Assembly: GCA_013146195.2 (NCBI GenBank) | Contig: CM028377.1 | Coordinates: 2,046,001-2,110,000, forward strand | Source of the DNA: Codonopsis lanceolata | Taxonomy: Eukaryota; Streptophyta; Magnoliopsida; Asterales; Campanulaceae | Length of the DNA: 64,000 nt | Reading direction: 5' to 3' | Part shown: piece by piece, positions 44,956 through 56,590 of the stretch | Layout: every line of letters begins with the position of its first letter | Position numbering within the stretch: position 1 is the stretch's first letter | Notes under the pieces: model-generated | What the model saw: the letters and a program-made list of their open reading frames with translations, nothing else | Told to the model about the DNA's origin: nothing | The model's database searches: none | Program-made: the position numbers and the translations under genes

Positions 44956-46160
44956 ATGTCACGGATCAGCGATAATATTTTTCAAGTGAGTGCGAATGCC
45001 AAGGTTTTTCGGAGGAGTCCCGTGCGGTTTTGCGAGCTTTGTAGGTTCTGCTCGAATCTTGCTATCGATGATTTTATACGGTCCTTCCCAATTGGGAGAA
45101 AGCTTGTTTCTTCCAGGCTTGTTACTGTGACCTCGACTTTTCTTAGCACCCGAGTCGCAGGCCAAAAGCGTCGCGAGGTTCACCGCTTTGTCATGATGAG
45201 CCTTGGCGAGTTTTTGTAGTTGATTGCCTTCATCTGGTTTCGAGCCTTTTTTCTTCAAGGTAGTCAGGTCGAGTCCTTGATTACGTGTTTGACTCTTCAT
45301 TGAAATGGATGACTCTTGCGGTGGGGAGAGCCATTTCGGCCAGAACCATGGCCTCGGTACCATATGTCAAAGAAAGGGGTTTCCTCGGTTGAACCTCGGC
45401 GAGGCGTTCGGATCGCCCATAAGCAGCCGAGGAAGTTGCTCGAGCCAAGCGCCTTTTTGTCATCTAATCTTCTTTTTCGGGGCATGAAGTATTTGCTTGT
45501 TTCCGGCCTCTGCTTGGCCATTCCACTTGGGGGTGTGCTGCAGGATTTCGATGTCAATTCCTCTTTCTTCGCGGCTAGCAGTGAATGCGGTTGAAAGCTA
45601 GCGTGCTGTGGTAATCGATACTATGGCTCTCGGCAATCCGTATCTGCCGCGAGGACATTGTCTCGAATAAAGTCGATGGCTCTTTGTTCGGTGATGCTTG
45701 CTAAGGGCTTGGCCTCGATCCATTTCGTGAAGTAGTCCACGCCACTATCACAAATTTGTTTTTCCTTTGGCGAGGGGAATGGGCCGATCGGATCTAGTCC
45801 CACATTTCGAAAGGCCATCTTTGCGATTAAGGTGTTTGAGGTGCAGAAGGTAATCTTGGGATATTCTGCGAACCTTTGACATTTGTCGCACTTTCGGCGT
45901 ATGCCTCGGCATCCTTTCTCAATGTCGGCCAATAGTATCCAGTGAAAAATGACCACTGTCGGCCAAAGTTCGAGCCTGGATGGCTACCCACACACCCCTC
46001 CATGTACCTCGGCAAGTAATCACTGTGTGGTTTTACGGTCGAGCGCACTTAAGAGGGCTTAGGTGTAATAGGATCGCTTTGTATAGTACATCCCCGATTA
46101 AAGCATATCTGGCCAGGCTTCTTGCATGCCCATCCTTGTTCTCTCAAAGTCATTTGGAGG
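44956..46160 (-). pseudogene. Tat-like element B integrase
   Basis: N-terminal region GYYWPTLRKDAEAYAES and CDKCQRFAE (~46000-45870), core GLDPIGPF, VDYFTKWIEAKPLA, then TPPSGMAKQ.E (45530), WAIRT..R.STEETPF (45440), YGTEAMVLAEM (45350). The C-terminal end has LSPNWEGPYKI (~45080). Frame changes at about 45870, 45620, 45460 and 45300. Order and motifs identify a Ty3/gypsy integrase without chromodomain. It ends just before the tandem array. Confidence 0.88.
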
Positions 46161-46210
46161 CCGTGTATTTTTTTGATATCATCGATCAACACTCGTCGCT
46201 TTGTTAAGCA

Positions 46211-46728
46211 TCAACACTTTCTCTTTATCGATGGACGGGGTATCCGAGGATTTCGATCCATGTTTCTTGGGGGCTTCGCCGAGGGTTCAGCTTTGGCCAT
46301 TTTTGAGAGGTAGTGCGCCTCGTGTTTTCCTCCCTTCCTACTTGTTCCAACTCCCGGTACTCGAATTGAGGCGAGGATGCTTTCGGCTAATGCTCGGTAC
46401 TTGTCGAGGTTGGATGATTTACCCGTATTCCCAGAAATCGCTTTCTGGCAGTAGAGTCGGCGAAGATCAAGATTTAGTGGCTCTATCTCGGCGGCCGGCT
46501 CGGCGCTGCATCGAGGCCGTACTCGGCGGCGTTGTTCGGCTTTGGGAAGTCGGTTTGAGGGCTTTCTTGATTTCCGTTTCATCGGTGTAATGAGGAGAAT
46601 GCCAACAAGTTTCGTTTTTGCTGACGATCCATCCACGAACAATGTCGAGTGAGGTGGTCGCGTTTTGCGAGACACTCTTGCTGAGCACTTGCTACTTGTA
46701 GAAGGCCTTTGATGCAGCATTAATTTCT
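46211..46728 (-). pseudogene. Tat-like element B RNase H region
   Basis: TLFVDGSSAKT (~46640) with the first catalytic Asp, GILLITP, and a distal KYRALAESILASI and ..EAHYLSKMA segment. These match the RNase H between RT and integrase of Tat-type gypsy elements. Frameshifted; it runs into the assembly gap, so RT, protease and gag of this element are not seen. Confidence 0.75.
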
Positions 46729-46828
46729 NNNNNNNNNNNNNNNNNNNNNNNNNNNNNNNNNNNNNNNNNNNNNNNNNNNNNNNNNNNNNNNNNNNNNNNN
46801 NNNNNNNNNNNNNNNNNNNNNNNNNNNN
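46729..46828. other. Assembly gap, 100 N
   Basis: Exactly 100 undetermined bases. Left is a Tat-like RNase H region, right a different gypsy integrase. The size is conventional and the join is not evidence of adjacency. Confidence 0.99.
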
Positions 46829-47430
46829 CTCCGATACCAATCGAATTTGCGGGTGAAAAACCGTACTAAGTTTAACCGTGCCAAGCTTCACAAAGAATGC
46901 CAAAATCTAAGTGAACACAGGGTCTCTATCCAGAAACAATGCTACTTGAATGCCGTGCAATCTCACGATGTCTGGACATACAATGCGCCAAGCCGACTCA
47001 AACTATAAGTCATATACTTGAGGGATAAAATGTGAAGATTTGGTCAACCTATCCCGACAACCCAAGCGCATCGAAACCTCGTGCGATGCGTGGCAATCTG
47101 TCACAAAATCCATGGTGATATGCTCCCCTCCTACTCGGTATCTCAAGTGGGCAAGGCGGGTCTCGGTGTTCGGCCTTAACACACGACACGTCAAGCATCT
47201 AGATACATAGTGCGCTATTTCTCTCTTCATCCCATTCCACGAAGCGTCTCTTCAAGTCCCTATACATTTTAGTACTCACTGGATGTATAGTATACTTGGC
47301 CTTGTGAGCCTCATCAAGAACCATGCGCTTAACCCCATCGGTAGAAGGCACACAAACCCTACCACGAAAGTCAAAATCCCATCGTTCAAGCAAACTCCGG
47401 TGTCTTACCATCACCCAAGCCATCAATAAT
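46829..47430 (-). pseudogene. Chromovirus-like element C integrase, N-terminal part
   Basis: HPVSTKMYRDLKRRF (H..), then YVSRCLTCRVLRPNTE with the CxxC of the HHCC finger, HLRYRVGGEHITMDFVTD with the first catalytic Asp, and DRLTKSSHFIP. Truncated by the gap before the rest of the core, so a chromodomain cannot be assessed. Confidence 0.85.
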
Positions 47431-49280
47431 CTTCCCTAACTTCGGAATCGAAACTTGAGCCTTCTTAATCAACTCCAACCGTATATGGCTAGCAAAGATA
47501 ATCCCCATGCTCATTCTTAAGCTGGACTCCATTCTCGGGCGTCTCAAGCATCTTCCACTCCTTCATCATCAAACAAGACATAAAAGCGCCTTCCTACTCA
47601 AGGCATCATAACAACATTAGCTTTCTGGATGATGAAATAATGCGATCATGATCCTTAAGTTTCTCCATCCATCGCCTGTCGCATATTCAACTCTTTTTGT
47701 GAAAAGAGATACTTCAAACTCTTATGATCGGTGAATATCTCAAACCTAGCCCGTAAAGATAGTGCTTCCACTTGTGGAGGCGCAAAGATGATAATTTGCC
47801 GGTTCAAGGTCATGCGTCGGGTAATTACGCTCATAAGGTGATAGCTTCCTCGAAAGCATAGGCAATAACTCTCCCGTTACTGCGTAAGCCGCAGCCCGAG
47901 CCTTCTAGCGGCGTCGCTATAAATCACAAAGTTCTCCAACCTTTGGGCAATGCCAAAATAGGAGCCGTAGTCAACCTCCTTTTCAACTCACGAAAACTAG
48001 CCTCGCACTTATCACTCCATATAAAAGTAGACTTCTTAGAGTCAAATTAGTCATCGGAGTAGCGATCTTGAAAACCCTCATTGAACCTACGGTAATAACT
48101 TTTGCCGGGCCCAAAACTACGGACCTCGGTCACCGTACTAGGCGTCTTCCACTTAGTAATCGCCTCGACCTTGGATGGATCCACCGATACCATCTAGACA
48201 CCACGTGCCCTAGGAAAGAAACTTGCTCAAGCGAGAAAGCACACTTACTAAATTTCGCGTAAAAGTTGCTTCTTCCAAGATAGAAAGAACTTCTCTCAAG
48301 TGATTCGCGTGTTCCTCTCGTGACTTGGAGTACACAAGAATGTCATCAATAAATACCACTACAAAGCAATCGAGATACTCGTGGAAAACCCTATTCATCA
48401 AGTCCATAAAAGCTGCGGGTGCGTTGGTCAATCAAATGGCATCACAACAAACTCATAGTGACCATGCAGCGTGCGGAAGGCGTCTTGGGACATCCTCGCT
48501 CTAACCCTCAGCGGTGATAGCCGCTCCTCAAGTCAAACTTGGAATAGACAAGCTGAACCCGAAGTTGATCAAAAGATCGTCAATGTGTGGCAAGGGATAC
48601 CTATTTTTGATAGTAACTGGTTCAGCTGTCGATAGTCTATACAAAGCCGTAAACTACCATCCTTCTTCCTCACAAACAACAGGTGCACCCCGAGGAGATA
48701 CACTCGGTTTAATGAACTCCTATCTAGAAGTTCTGCGGTGATCCTTGACTCTCGCAACTCATGGGAATATACGATAAGGTGCCCTAGAAATAGGCGAAGT
48801 CCACGGCAATAGTTCAATCTGAGAACTCTAGTTCTCGGTCGGGAGGCAAAGCATACTCGGAAGAAAAGACATCGAGGGAACTCATTAACTACAGGGATAT
48901 CCTCTAGCTTAGCGAGAGACATGCTAGTATCAAGAACACAAGCTAAATACCCGTACACCAGCGATAAGAGTTGTCTAGCATGGCGAGAAATAATATGAAC
49001 CCCACTCATAGCATGATCACGAAAACACAAATTCGGAATACGGGCATGGCAAAGTTACTTTCTTCGGCGGCAATCAACTAAAGCATGGTGTACACATAGC
49101 CAATCCATACCAAGAATCACATCAAAGTCTCTAATAGGCAATACTACCAAATCGGCATGCAAGACTTCGATCATGAACAAGCACATCACGGCCTCTATAG
49201 ACCTCGAGGCGCAACAAGCAATCACCCAGCGGTGTAGACACCTCAAGCACATAAGGTAGCGGGCGGGCAAAACACATAAA
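47431..49280 (-). pseudogene. Element C protease, reverse transcriptase, RNase H
   Basis: Protease end PIRDFDVILGMDWL (~49130). RT: FVRKKDGSLRLCIDYRQLN (~48650), TNAPAAFMDLMNRVF, and catalytic FIDDILVYSKS (~48340). RNase H sequence is present only in fragments between 47650 and 48100. Many frameshifts. Motifs match the Del/Tekay-type gypsy lineage best; assignment to chromoviruses rests on RT wording, Met primer site and long LTR. Confidence 0.82.
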
Positions 49281-50700
49281 TGTTCTAGGAAATGCGATGC
49301 AACATAAGAATGGGTAGAACCGGATCTATAAGAACTTCGAGCATGATGACCGAAGGCGAAAAGAGTACCTCAGATCCACAGTAGACTAGGGAACACCTCG
49401 TGATCAAGCGCGAAAACACGAGCTGCGCCTTAGGGCGCCCATCGCTATCCCTCTTGGACCCAGGCTGCTGAATTGACCCCGAGGGGGCTGCTCTAGACTT
49501 AGGGCAGATCTTTGAGCCGATGATTTGGATCTCCACAACTAAGACACGTGCCAAGTGCAGTCAGGAGCACTTCTCGCTTCAGAGTGCCCAATCTTATTAC
49601 AATAAGAACAAACCAATGGTCCTCGCCATACGAGTGCATTTGCCCACGGTAGGAGCACTACTACTAGCGACTCCGAGGCGGGCGCTATCGACCACCAGGG
49701 CCGATGCCTACTCGACCGCTGCGGCGGTGCCACGGTAGCGAGCCGATTTCGAGAAGGCGGCCTCTGGGTCGCTGCGAGGCTAGCTGCTTGAGAAGAAGCG
49801 CTTCGAGGATGCTTACTGTGCTCCTCAATGTCTCGCTCGATCTCGCCGCACGATCTACCGCACTCCGTGTCACGCTAGCTGTAGGGATAACAAGCGTTTC
49901 TGTATTCGGTCTTCAACCCCTTCACGAACCTACGGGTCTGTGTCTCTCATCTTGCACGGGTGTGCACAATAACAGGGACAACTCGGTGAATTTAGAAGAA
50001 TCTTGAGCTATAGACATGGAACCTGCTCCCGATTCACGGAATTCTTTCTCCCCATTTGTCTAATCACTTGTAGGCACATAAGTAGCCCTAAACTGCGCCT
50101 CAAATGTAGGCCACACTGCGCCACCCGATTCAACTCCCAACTAGCAAGTAAAACCTCCCACCAATGATTGGCGGCTCCTCTAAGCTTATAGCGGCTAAGA
50201 TCACTTTCTCCTCATCCAAGTGCAATCCCGGTGTTGCAAAGATTTTCTTCACATCCTCAAGCCATAGCTCGGCCATACTAGCATCCGCCTCTCCCTCAAA
50301 AGATGGAGGCTTCATTTTCAAGAATCTTTCTAACACACGGCATTATTCCGTGCCCCTAGCACCGGTGGTATATAGGCGTGGCGACACTCTCGCCTCTGTT
50401 GCAGGGGGTGGTGGTGGAGGAGGTACATTCGACCACAGCCAAGGCCAAATGGGCCATCTCGGTCATAATCTACGTCATCTGACGGTACAAATCGCCATCG
50501 AGCATTCATGCCTTGGATTCGGTGGTGGAGGTGGTAACTCCACTTCGGGTTCCTCGAGAACTCTCACAGGTCGGCCTCTACCTCGGCCTACGGTCGGCTC
50601 TAGGATTCACCATCAAGCACCTATAAGAATTCACTCGGCGTTAGAACATCACACCAGAAACAACCCACCTAGGCCATGGAACCTATCACGGCCGATAGCT
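49281..50700 (-). pseudogene. Element C gag
   Basis: FLKMKPPSFEGEADASMAEL and WLEDVKKIF (50330-50230) are the typical start of the Del/Tekay gag domain. A zinc-knuckle relic CSYCNKIGHSE lies at about 49640. The frame is broken throughout. The plus-strand open frame at 50164-50820 is a shadow of it. Confidence 0.78.
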
Positions 50701-50710
50701 AACCTAAAAC

Positions 50711-50723
50711 AAGCTCGATACCA
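50711..50723 (-). other. Element C primer-binding site, tRNA-iMet type
   Basis: Minus-strand TGGTATCGAGCTT close to the LTR end; compare the initiator-Met site TGGTATCAGAGC. Confidence 0.75.
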
Positions 50724-52630
50724 AGCTGTGGCGACCGGGGCCGAGATGGGACCAGGGTCGGACCGCCAAATAAGGAGGGAAACAAGTAGGCAATTAAACA
50801 AGCAAGGACTTAATTTATAAAAACGACGTGGCGTGGCAACATTGGGTCGCACGCCTCGGCACCAACGCCGGATATTTTTAAAACTTTTAAACGATAAGCA
50901 GTTAAACAATATAACCAAGTCTTCGGCGACACACAATGCTAGGCACAAAAGGGTTACAAGTACTACAAGTATTAAACTACTAGTAGCTAAGAAGATTTAC
51001 AATCAAGTTCTACACAAATACCCAAGCATAGTCTAGTTGACTTGCTTAACCCGTCGTCCTTACAAAATTATAAACAAGAGTAAGAGGCCATCAAAAACCA
51101 CCTCTTCAAGAATCAACGGTCACCAAAAGGGCACAAGGCACGAACACGGCTAGTCAACGAGCGGGACACTGTCTTGCTAGGATCTAAAAGCGATAAAGGG
51201 GAAAGGGTAAGTCATAAAGACTTGTAAGCTATTAATCATGCATGTCATGGCAAGATGCAACATTCAAGGCAAGATATAGTCACATAAGCATAGAGTCATA
51301 TATCCAGGATGCACATTGTTTTCACATAAGTGCGCGTAAATAAATCACATAGAATAAGGATATATGAAGAGCCGGGCCGCTACGTAGTTCCTGCATACAA
51401 GCGTTAACAGGAAAGTGCGGGTATCGAATGTGTGTAAGTACATCGATCTTCCGAGGAGATGCCCGGGATAGTCACCAGTGATGCTCTTAAATGATTACAG
51501 CATGGGAGCTACTTCCCCACTGTGGCCACAGTGGAGGCGTGTGTGAACAAAGACGGGATGCCAGCTGGACTCATGCAATGCCAAGTAATGTATACTTAAC
51601 AAAATTCTCAAGTAGAGAACGAGGTCGACAAGAGCGATCTCGTTCGAGACAAGTAGATTCTTATCAATAACCAAGTAGGGTTGAGTTCGACAAGAGCGAA
51701 CTCACATGTCAATTAGTCATTCTATAATATGACATTCAAGATCAAGCAAGGTAATCAATTCAAGTTCAAAAGTCTAGAATTAGTATTCTTAGGGATACGC
51801 GATTAGAACGTCGTAGGGATTGATCGGTGAGCCGGTATTGTTCAATAGCTCGCTAAACTTGACTCCGTTGAGTCGTCTCTAACAATTCATCCAATAGAGT
51901 TAGGACGCTAAGTGCATCATGAACCCTTTTCTAAGTTCTCGTATATAATCGGCTAGGTCATTAATCCATTTAACAACCGTAGTTAAGAGTTATCGATAAT
52001 TCGAATTCAAGGGACCTTAGAATCATTCTTTCAAGGTTATTAAAATGCAAGGGTCCAAGAACATTATTTACTCGTAAGGGAACATAGAACACAATTTATT
52101 CTAGGCCTAGGACCCAATTCAATAGGATAATCAATACAAGGCATAGGAAACCCTAGAAATCATAATTCCCAAGAGTTATCAAAATCTATTAATCCAAGAA
52201 CATTAGTTGTTCCTAAGGAAGCATAGAACATAATTAATTCTAGGCATAGGTCTAATTGAACAAGATGAACATATCAATCAAAATCTCAAAAGACCAATTC
52301 ATTCACAATCATGGCTTGGACATGGTAGAGCATGGAAATCAAAAGAAAAGGGGAAAACATGGCATGTCTAACATACAACCTAAGGGGAAATTAATAGCTT
52401 ACCTTCACCAAGGAAAAGGAAGGTTGGAGTACAAAGTAATCGGATGGAAATGATCTCCTCGACGGTAGCTTCACTCCGGTGGTCTCGGTTCGGCAAACGG
52501 AGGTCGGGAGCTCAATCTAGGGAAGAGACACACACCAATCTCACCTATTCTCTACACACACTAAACATGGCAAGAGAGAGAAGAAGAAATCTGGAAATGA
52601 GCTTAATGGCAAGGTCAACAAGAGAGAGGC

Positions 52631-52640
52631 TTTTTATATC
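52631..52640 (-). promoter_or_regulatory. TATA box of element C LTR
   Basis: Minus-strand GATATAAAAA, about 960 bp inside the LTR. Confidence 0.5.
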
Positions 52641-52845
52641 TTGCATGATTTTGGTGGAATTCCACATGTCAAGAGGAGAGGCTCCCATTTTCCACTTGTC
52701 CAAAGGAGGATGCTTGAGATTAGGACTAATCTAACTTGATTAGGGTTTAATAGGTTGGATTAGGGCCAATTAGGAAGGAGGTTTAAGTGGCTAATTGGAT
52801 CACAAAAGCTGGAAGGAGGAAAATCCCGTAGAGGCTGAGAGCAGA

Positions 52846-52963
52846 GTGAGGCGGGCGCCTCAATCCTGGCCATGCGGCCGCCTCAGATACTGGGAAGGAT
52901 TCCATTTTTCATTTGCTCTCAGTACTTGGGGCGGGCGCCTCACTCGAGCCATGCGGCCGCCTG
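52846..52963 (-). promoter_or_regulatory. Paired GC-rich dyads in element C LTR
   Basis: GAGGCGGGCGCCTC (52848) followed 23 bp later by TGCGGCCGCCT, and again at 52931 and 52953 (22 bp apart). The pairs are 80 bp apart and lie 210-330 bp upstream of TATA. The layout resembles the Athila U3 dyads although the flanking LTR sequences are unrelated. Confidence 0.6.
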
Positions 52964-53598
52964 AACTTCTGGAGCACCAAAACTTGACCTAAACAAGTCC
53001 TAAATGGTCCCAAGCTCATGGGCAACCATTCTAGGGTCTAACATAACTCAAAACATGTCCGAAACACACCTGAACATCACCCGGAACAAGGTAGGACAAG
53101 GCTCGAGTCAAGCGACGATTGGTTGATGAATCAAACCCGAATCAAACGTCAAAAAACTAGGGTAACTTGGGCATGGAATAGGCTTGTTTAAACATGGTTA
53201 TGACTTGAATACAAGTCCGGGAACTCAAGGGACATTTCGCACGTCGAAATACGAGCAATACGGGAGACGGGGGAAATCGCTAAGGTCAAAACAAAGCAAG
53301 AAGGTTTCTAAACTTCCAATCAAGCTTACTAGGATCAAGGCGAGTGTTCTAAGTCATCTAGGGAAGACAATAGAACCCTAACAAGTCTTGGTTGAGTGCA
53401 AATCAAGCTAAGGCAACACTCAAGGCATAACGGCAAGGTATGCTAAGCATAGAAGGTAATCAAGCGGCAAGGAGCGAAATCATGATAATACGAGTCAGGC
53501 ATGGACAAACAGAAATATCTAATCATGTTAAAGCATAATATACACAAGTTATTAAGGTATAAAACAAGTAATGCAAGTAATGGGTTTGGGTTCTCACA

Positions 53599-56369
53599 AT
53601 AATGGAGTACTTTAACAGGGTAAAATATACTATTAACAATCTAGTTTCAGACTAAGTAAGAATCACCCACTTTGGAGTTGTCAGGAATTAATGGTCGAGC
53701 TTACAAGTTGACTGTGCAGAATGAGTTATAACAGAAAATGAAGTATCTAATATGTGTGTGGATCACAGTATTTGAACATGCCAATTGTGGTTTATAAATA
53801 ATACATGAACCATGATGGATTTGGGAATATAGAATGAATTATCATTCTAGAATGAGTTTTAGTGAATATAATCTAAGTTTTTATTTGATCCTAGACCATC
53901 AATGAAGTCTTGGGGATGATATGAGTTGCTACTTGTTAAGTTATGGGTTTAACCTATATTCATAAAAGAAATGAATTTCTATGCTTGTGTGGTTTATTAT
54001 TTGCTAAGTTATCTACTTAACTTGGATTTATGTTAGAAATAAACGTCTATGCTTACTAGATATTATGACTTATGAAAGCATAATTGTGATACTTGTTAAG
54101 GATTGGGTTTTCATACTTAATGATATGACTTATAAGGCATATTGTGTATTTTGACTCGAAGCATAATATGCTTTTGATTACACTGTGGTTTCATTGATAA
54201 TTGATTCGCCAACTTGTGTTGAATTTATATTTCACTAATAGCTGAAATTGTGAACTGTTGATCTAGGGTTTCTTAATAAGACAAGAACCTAACAATGCTT
54301 GAACCGAGAACTTAGAAAAGGGTTAGAAATGCAAATAGCATTTATAACCTATTTGGGATGAATTGTAGTGAAGACACAATGAAGCCGAGCTTAAGGAACA
54401 ATTGAACCTTATGTGGATCGTGGTGAGATCGTACAACTTGTAAAATCCATTTGACTAGATTACTAGCTTTCGGAACTTGGATTGAATTGAGTGGACAACT
54501 TGACAATTCTGATTTAGAGACTCAAATGAGCTCCTATTATGGTTTTGTGATTATTGTAACAATGTGCATAATCATATGGATTTAGTAGATCTGTATATCT
54601 ACTTGAGAATTTGCAAGTAAACGCCTACTTATGCATTGCATATAAGTCCATCTGGCATTACTTGACTTTTTACGTTGATGGTGGGACGATGCATTTTCTT
54701 CACAAATTATGGGATTCGTGCTTGCAATATATCGCCGTACCGGATTCGGTTCACAAACCCCACCACTGCTAGCTACAGTGGTGAAGTAGCCCCCTTTGTC
54801 GTAACCAAAAGAGCGCATTGGCTAGTGCTATTTTTCCCGAGTAGAGTGCTCGGTACTTTGATACCCGATCACGGGTATCACTGGCACGATATGATTAACA
54901 GTTGTAATTGCAGGAGCGACACAACGACATTGATTTGGTATCTTCTCTATGCTTTATGTGGCTTAATATGTGCACTTATGTGATAACAAAGTGTTAGTTG
55001 AACATGAGATCTTATTGACCATGTTTGTATTGCCTGATGTTAAACGAAAGACTTGATGTGTATATATATAGATAAGCACACTTATACATGATGATTATAT
55101 GAGTGATTTGATATGTATATATAGAGATATACATACTAATATATTTGATATATATGAAAGACTTGATGTGTATATATATAAATATGCACACTTTTACATG
55201 ATCATTATATGAGAGATTTGTTATGTATATATAAAGATATACATACTGATATAGGTGTATATATATAAATATGCACCCTCACACGTGATGATTCTATGAA
55301 TAGCTTGATTAGTATATATAATGATATTTATACATGCCTATGATGTTTTATGGGAACTACCTTCTAATTCATTTAATTTGTGTATGAACAGGGAATTACA
55401 CCCTGGTTCATTTGGACGGTTTAGTAAGTAAGAAGAAATGGTTATCTTGTGGAGTATCGAAACGATACGACGCCTCTTTAGGGGTTTTTCTGTCATTTGT
55501 AAAATGACACCATGATTATTTTTATGTTACATAATTATATGTTACATATCTCTTGTAGTAGCGTACGGGGTCATTATGACTCATCCCGTACTTTGTATTC
55601 CAGTTGCATTAATTGGTAGCCGCATTGAGGTCAAGTAGATCGTGACTGTAGCAGTGCGCAGCTGATCGATAGATCGAGATTTGATCGTGTGGTTCATGTT
55701 TATAGCAGCCGACTTTCCCGAGTAGAAGCTTGTGGAGTCATGTTCCTTTTTAGCATTGTCATTGATGTCATGTACTTTGCTATACTTGTGAGATCAACGT
55801 TTTGTAAGGTTATTTAGACTTTACAGTCGGGTAGAATACTTGGGTATTTGTATTGGTTCTTTGTTGGACCGACGTGTTGTGTCGTGCCTTGTTTGTGGCT
55901 TTCGTATTTATTTCAGTTGTCTCCAGGGCACGCAGTAGCTTTGGGGCATTTCTTTATTCTATTTGTTATAGTTGTTGGTTGACCCCGGTATGCTTTAGCC
56001 ATTGGGTAATTGATATATCAGGTTGGTTCTTTGTTGAAACGCCGGCCTGGAGTGTCGATGGTTTGTTCAGCGTCTGCAATGTTGCGGCACACGAGTTTTG
56101 ATTTTCCTCCTTTGAGAGATAATGTCTCTCTTGGTTTCATTGTCGTTGGTTTCGAGCTTCATAGCTTGGGACTTCTTTTCTTATATTGCTTCCACTGATT
56201 CGATTTTTGAAATACTGTATTTTAGTGTAGCTTTATGTTCATGTTTAGAGCGTGTTAGCCCGACTGTTCGACTTGCACTACTGTTTAACAAGTGATTGTC
56301 CTCTTCTTATGTTAGTTCCAGCAGCACGACCCTGGGATTTCGTGTTGGAATCCGGGTCGGGTCGTTACA
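53599..56369 (+). repeat. Family D LTR, related to element C LTR, opposite orientation
   Basis: Ends GGGTCGGGTCGTTACA at 56369; this end matches 4987-5169 inverted. A block at 54660-54920 is related in reverse complement to 51370-51560 (GCTACTT.CCACTGT and GGGTATC segments). The start was not found; element C probably inserted into it (possible 5-bp target ATAAT, 53599-53603). No coding content was recognised; several tandem 'gtatatatata' variants lie at 55040-55330. Confidence 0.6.
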
Positions 56370-56590
56370 CTCTCAGACTCACCAACACTCAACTTTTTTG
56401 ACACCTTGCGGCCGCAAGCCCAACTGACCCAAAATGGCTGAAAAGGCATCCTAAAAGACCCGCCAAAATCAATGAGGCTTAAACCTCATTCAAAGTGAGT
56501 CTAGAACTCACCCTAAACACCCTCGAGCAACACTCGAATAATTCAAACGAAGGAGAGAAAGAAGGAGAACTAATCAAGCAACTAAACCAT
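56370..56590. other. Flank between LTR D and CACTA-2
   Basis: Holds a single CCTTGCGGCCGCAAG dyad (56403) similar to the Athila dyads. No gene. Confidence 0.4.

Larger units (their letters stand above)
50727..53598 (-). repeat. Element C 5' LTR, about 2.87 kb
   Basis: On the minus strand it starts TGTGAGAACCCAAACC (53598) and ends GGTCGCCACA (50727), next to the primer site. The terminal 400 bp recurs at 63600-64000. It contains a minus-strand TATA box and two pairs of GC-rich dyads upstream of it. No coding content. Confidence 0.82.

Noticed and set aside
44426..44962. Long open frames with repeated RSH/ALPHQ-type peptides on the minus strand
   Set aside because: They run through the 73-bp array in several frames at once. 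The repeat simply lacks stop codons; there is no codon bias or homologue.
50164..50820. 218-aa plus-strand open frame
   Set aside because: Opposite strand to the element C gag domain, with no domain of its own; a shadow frame.
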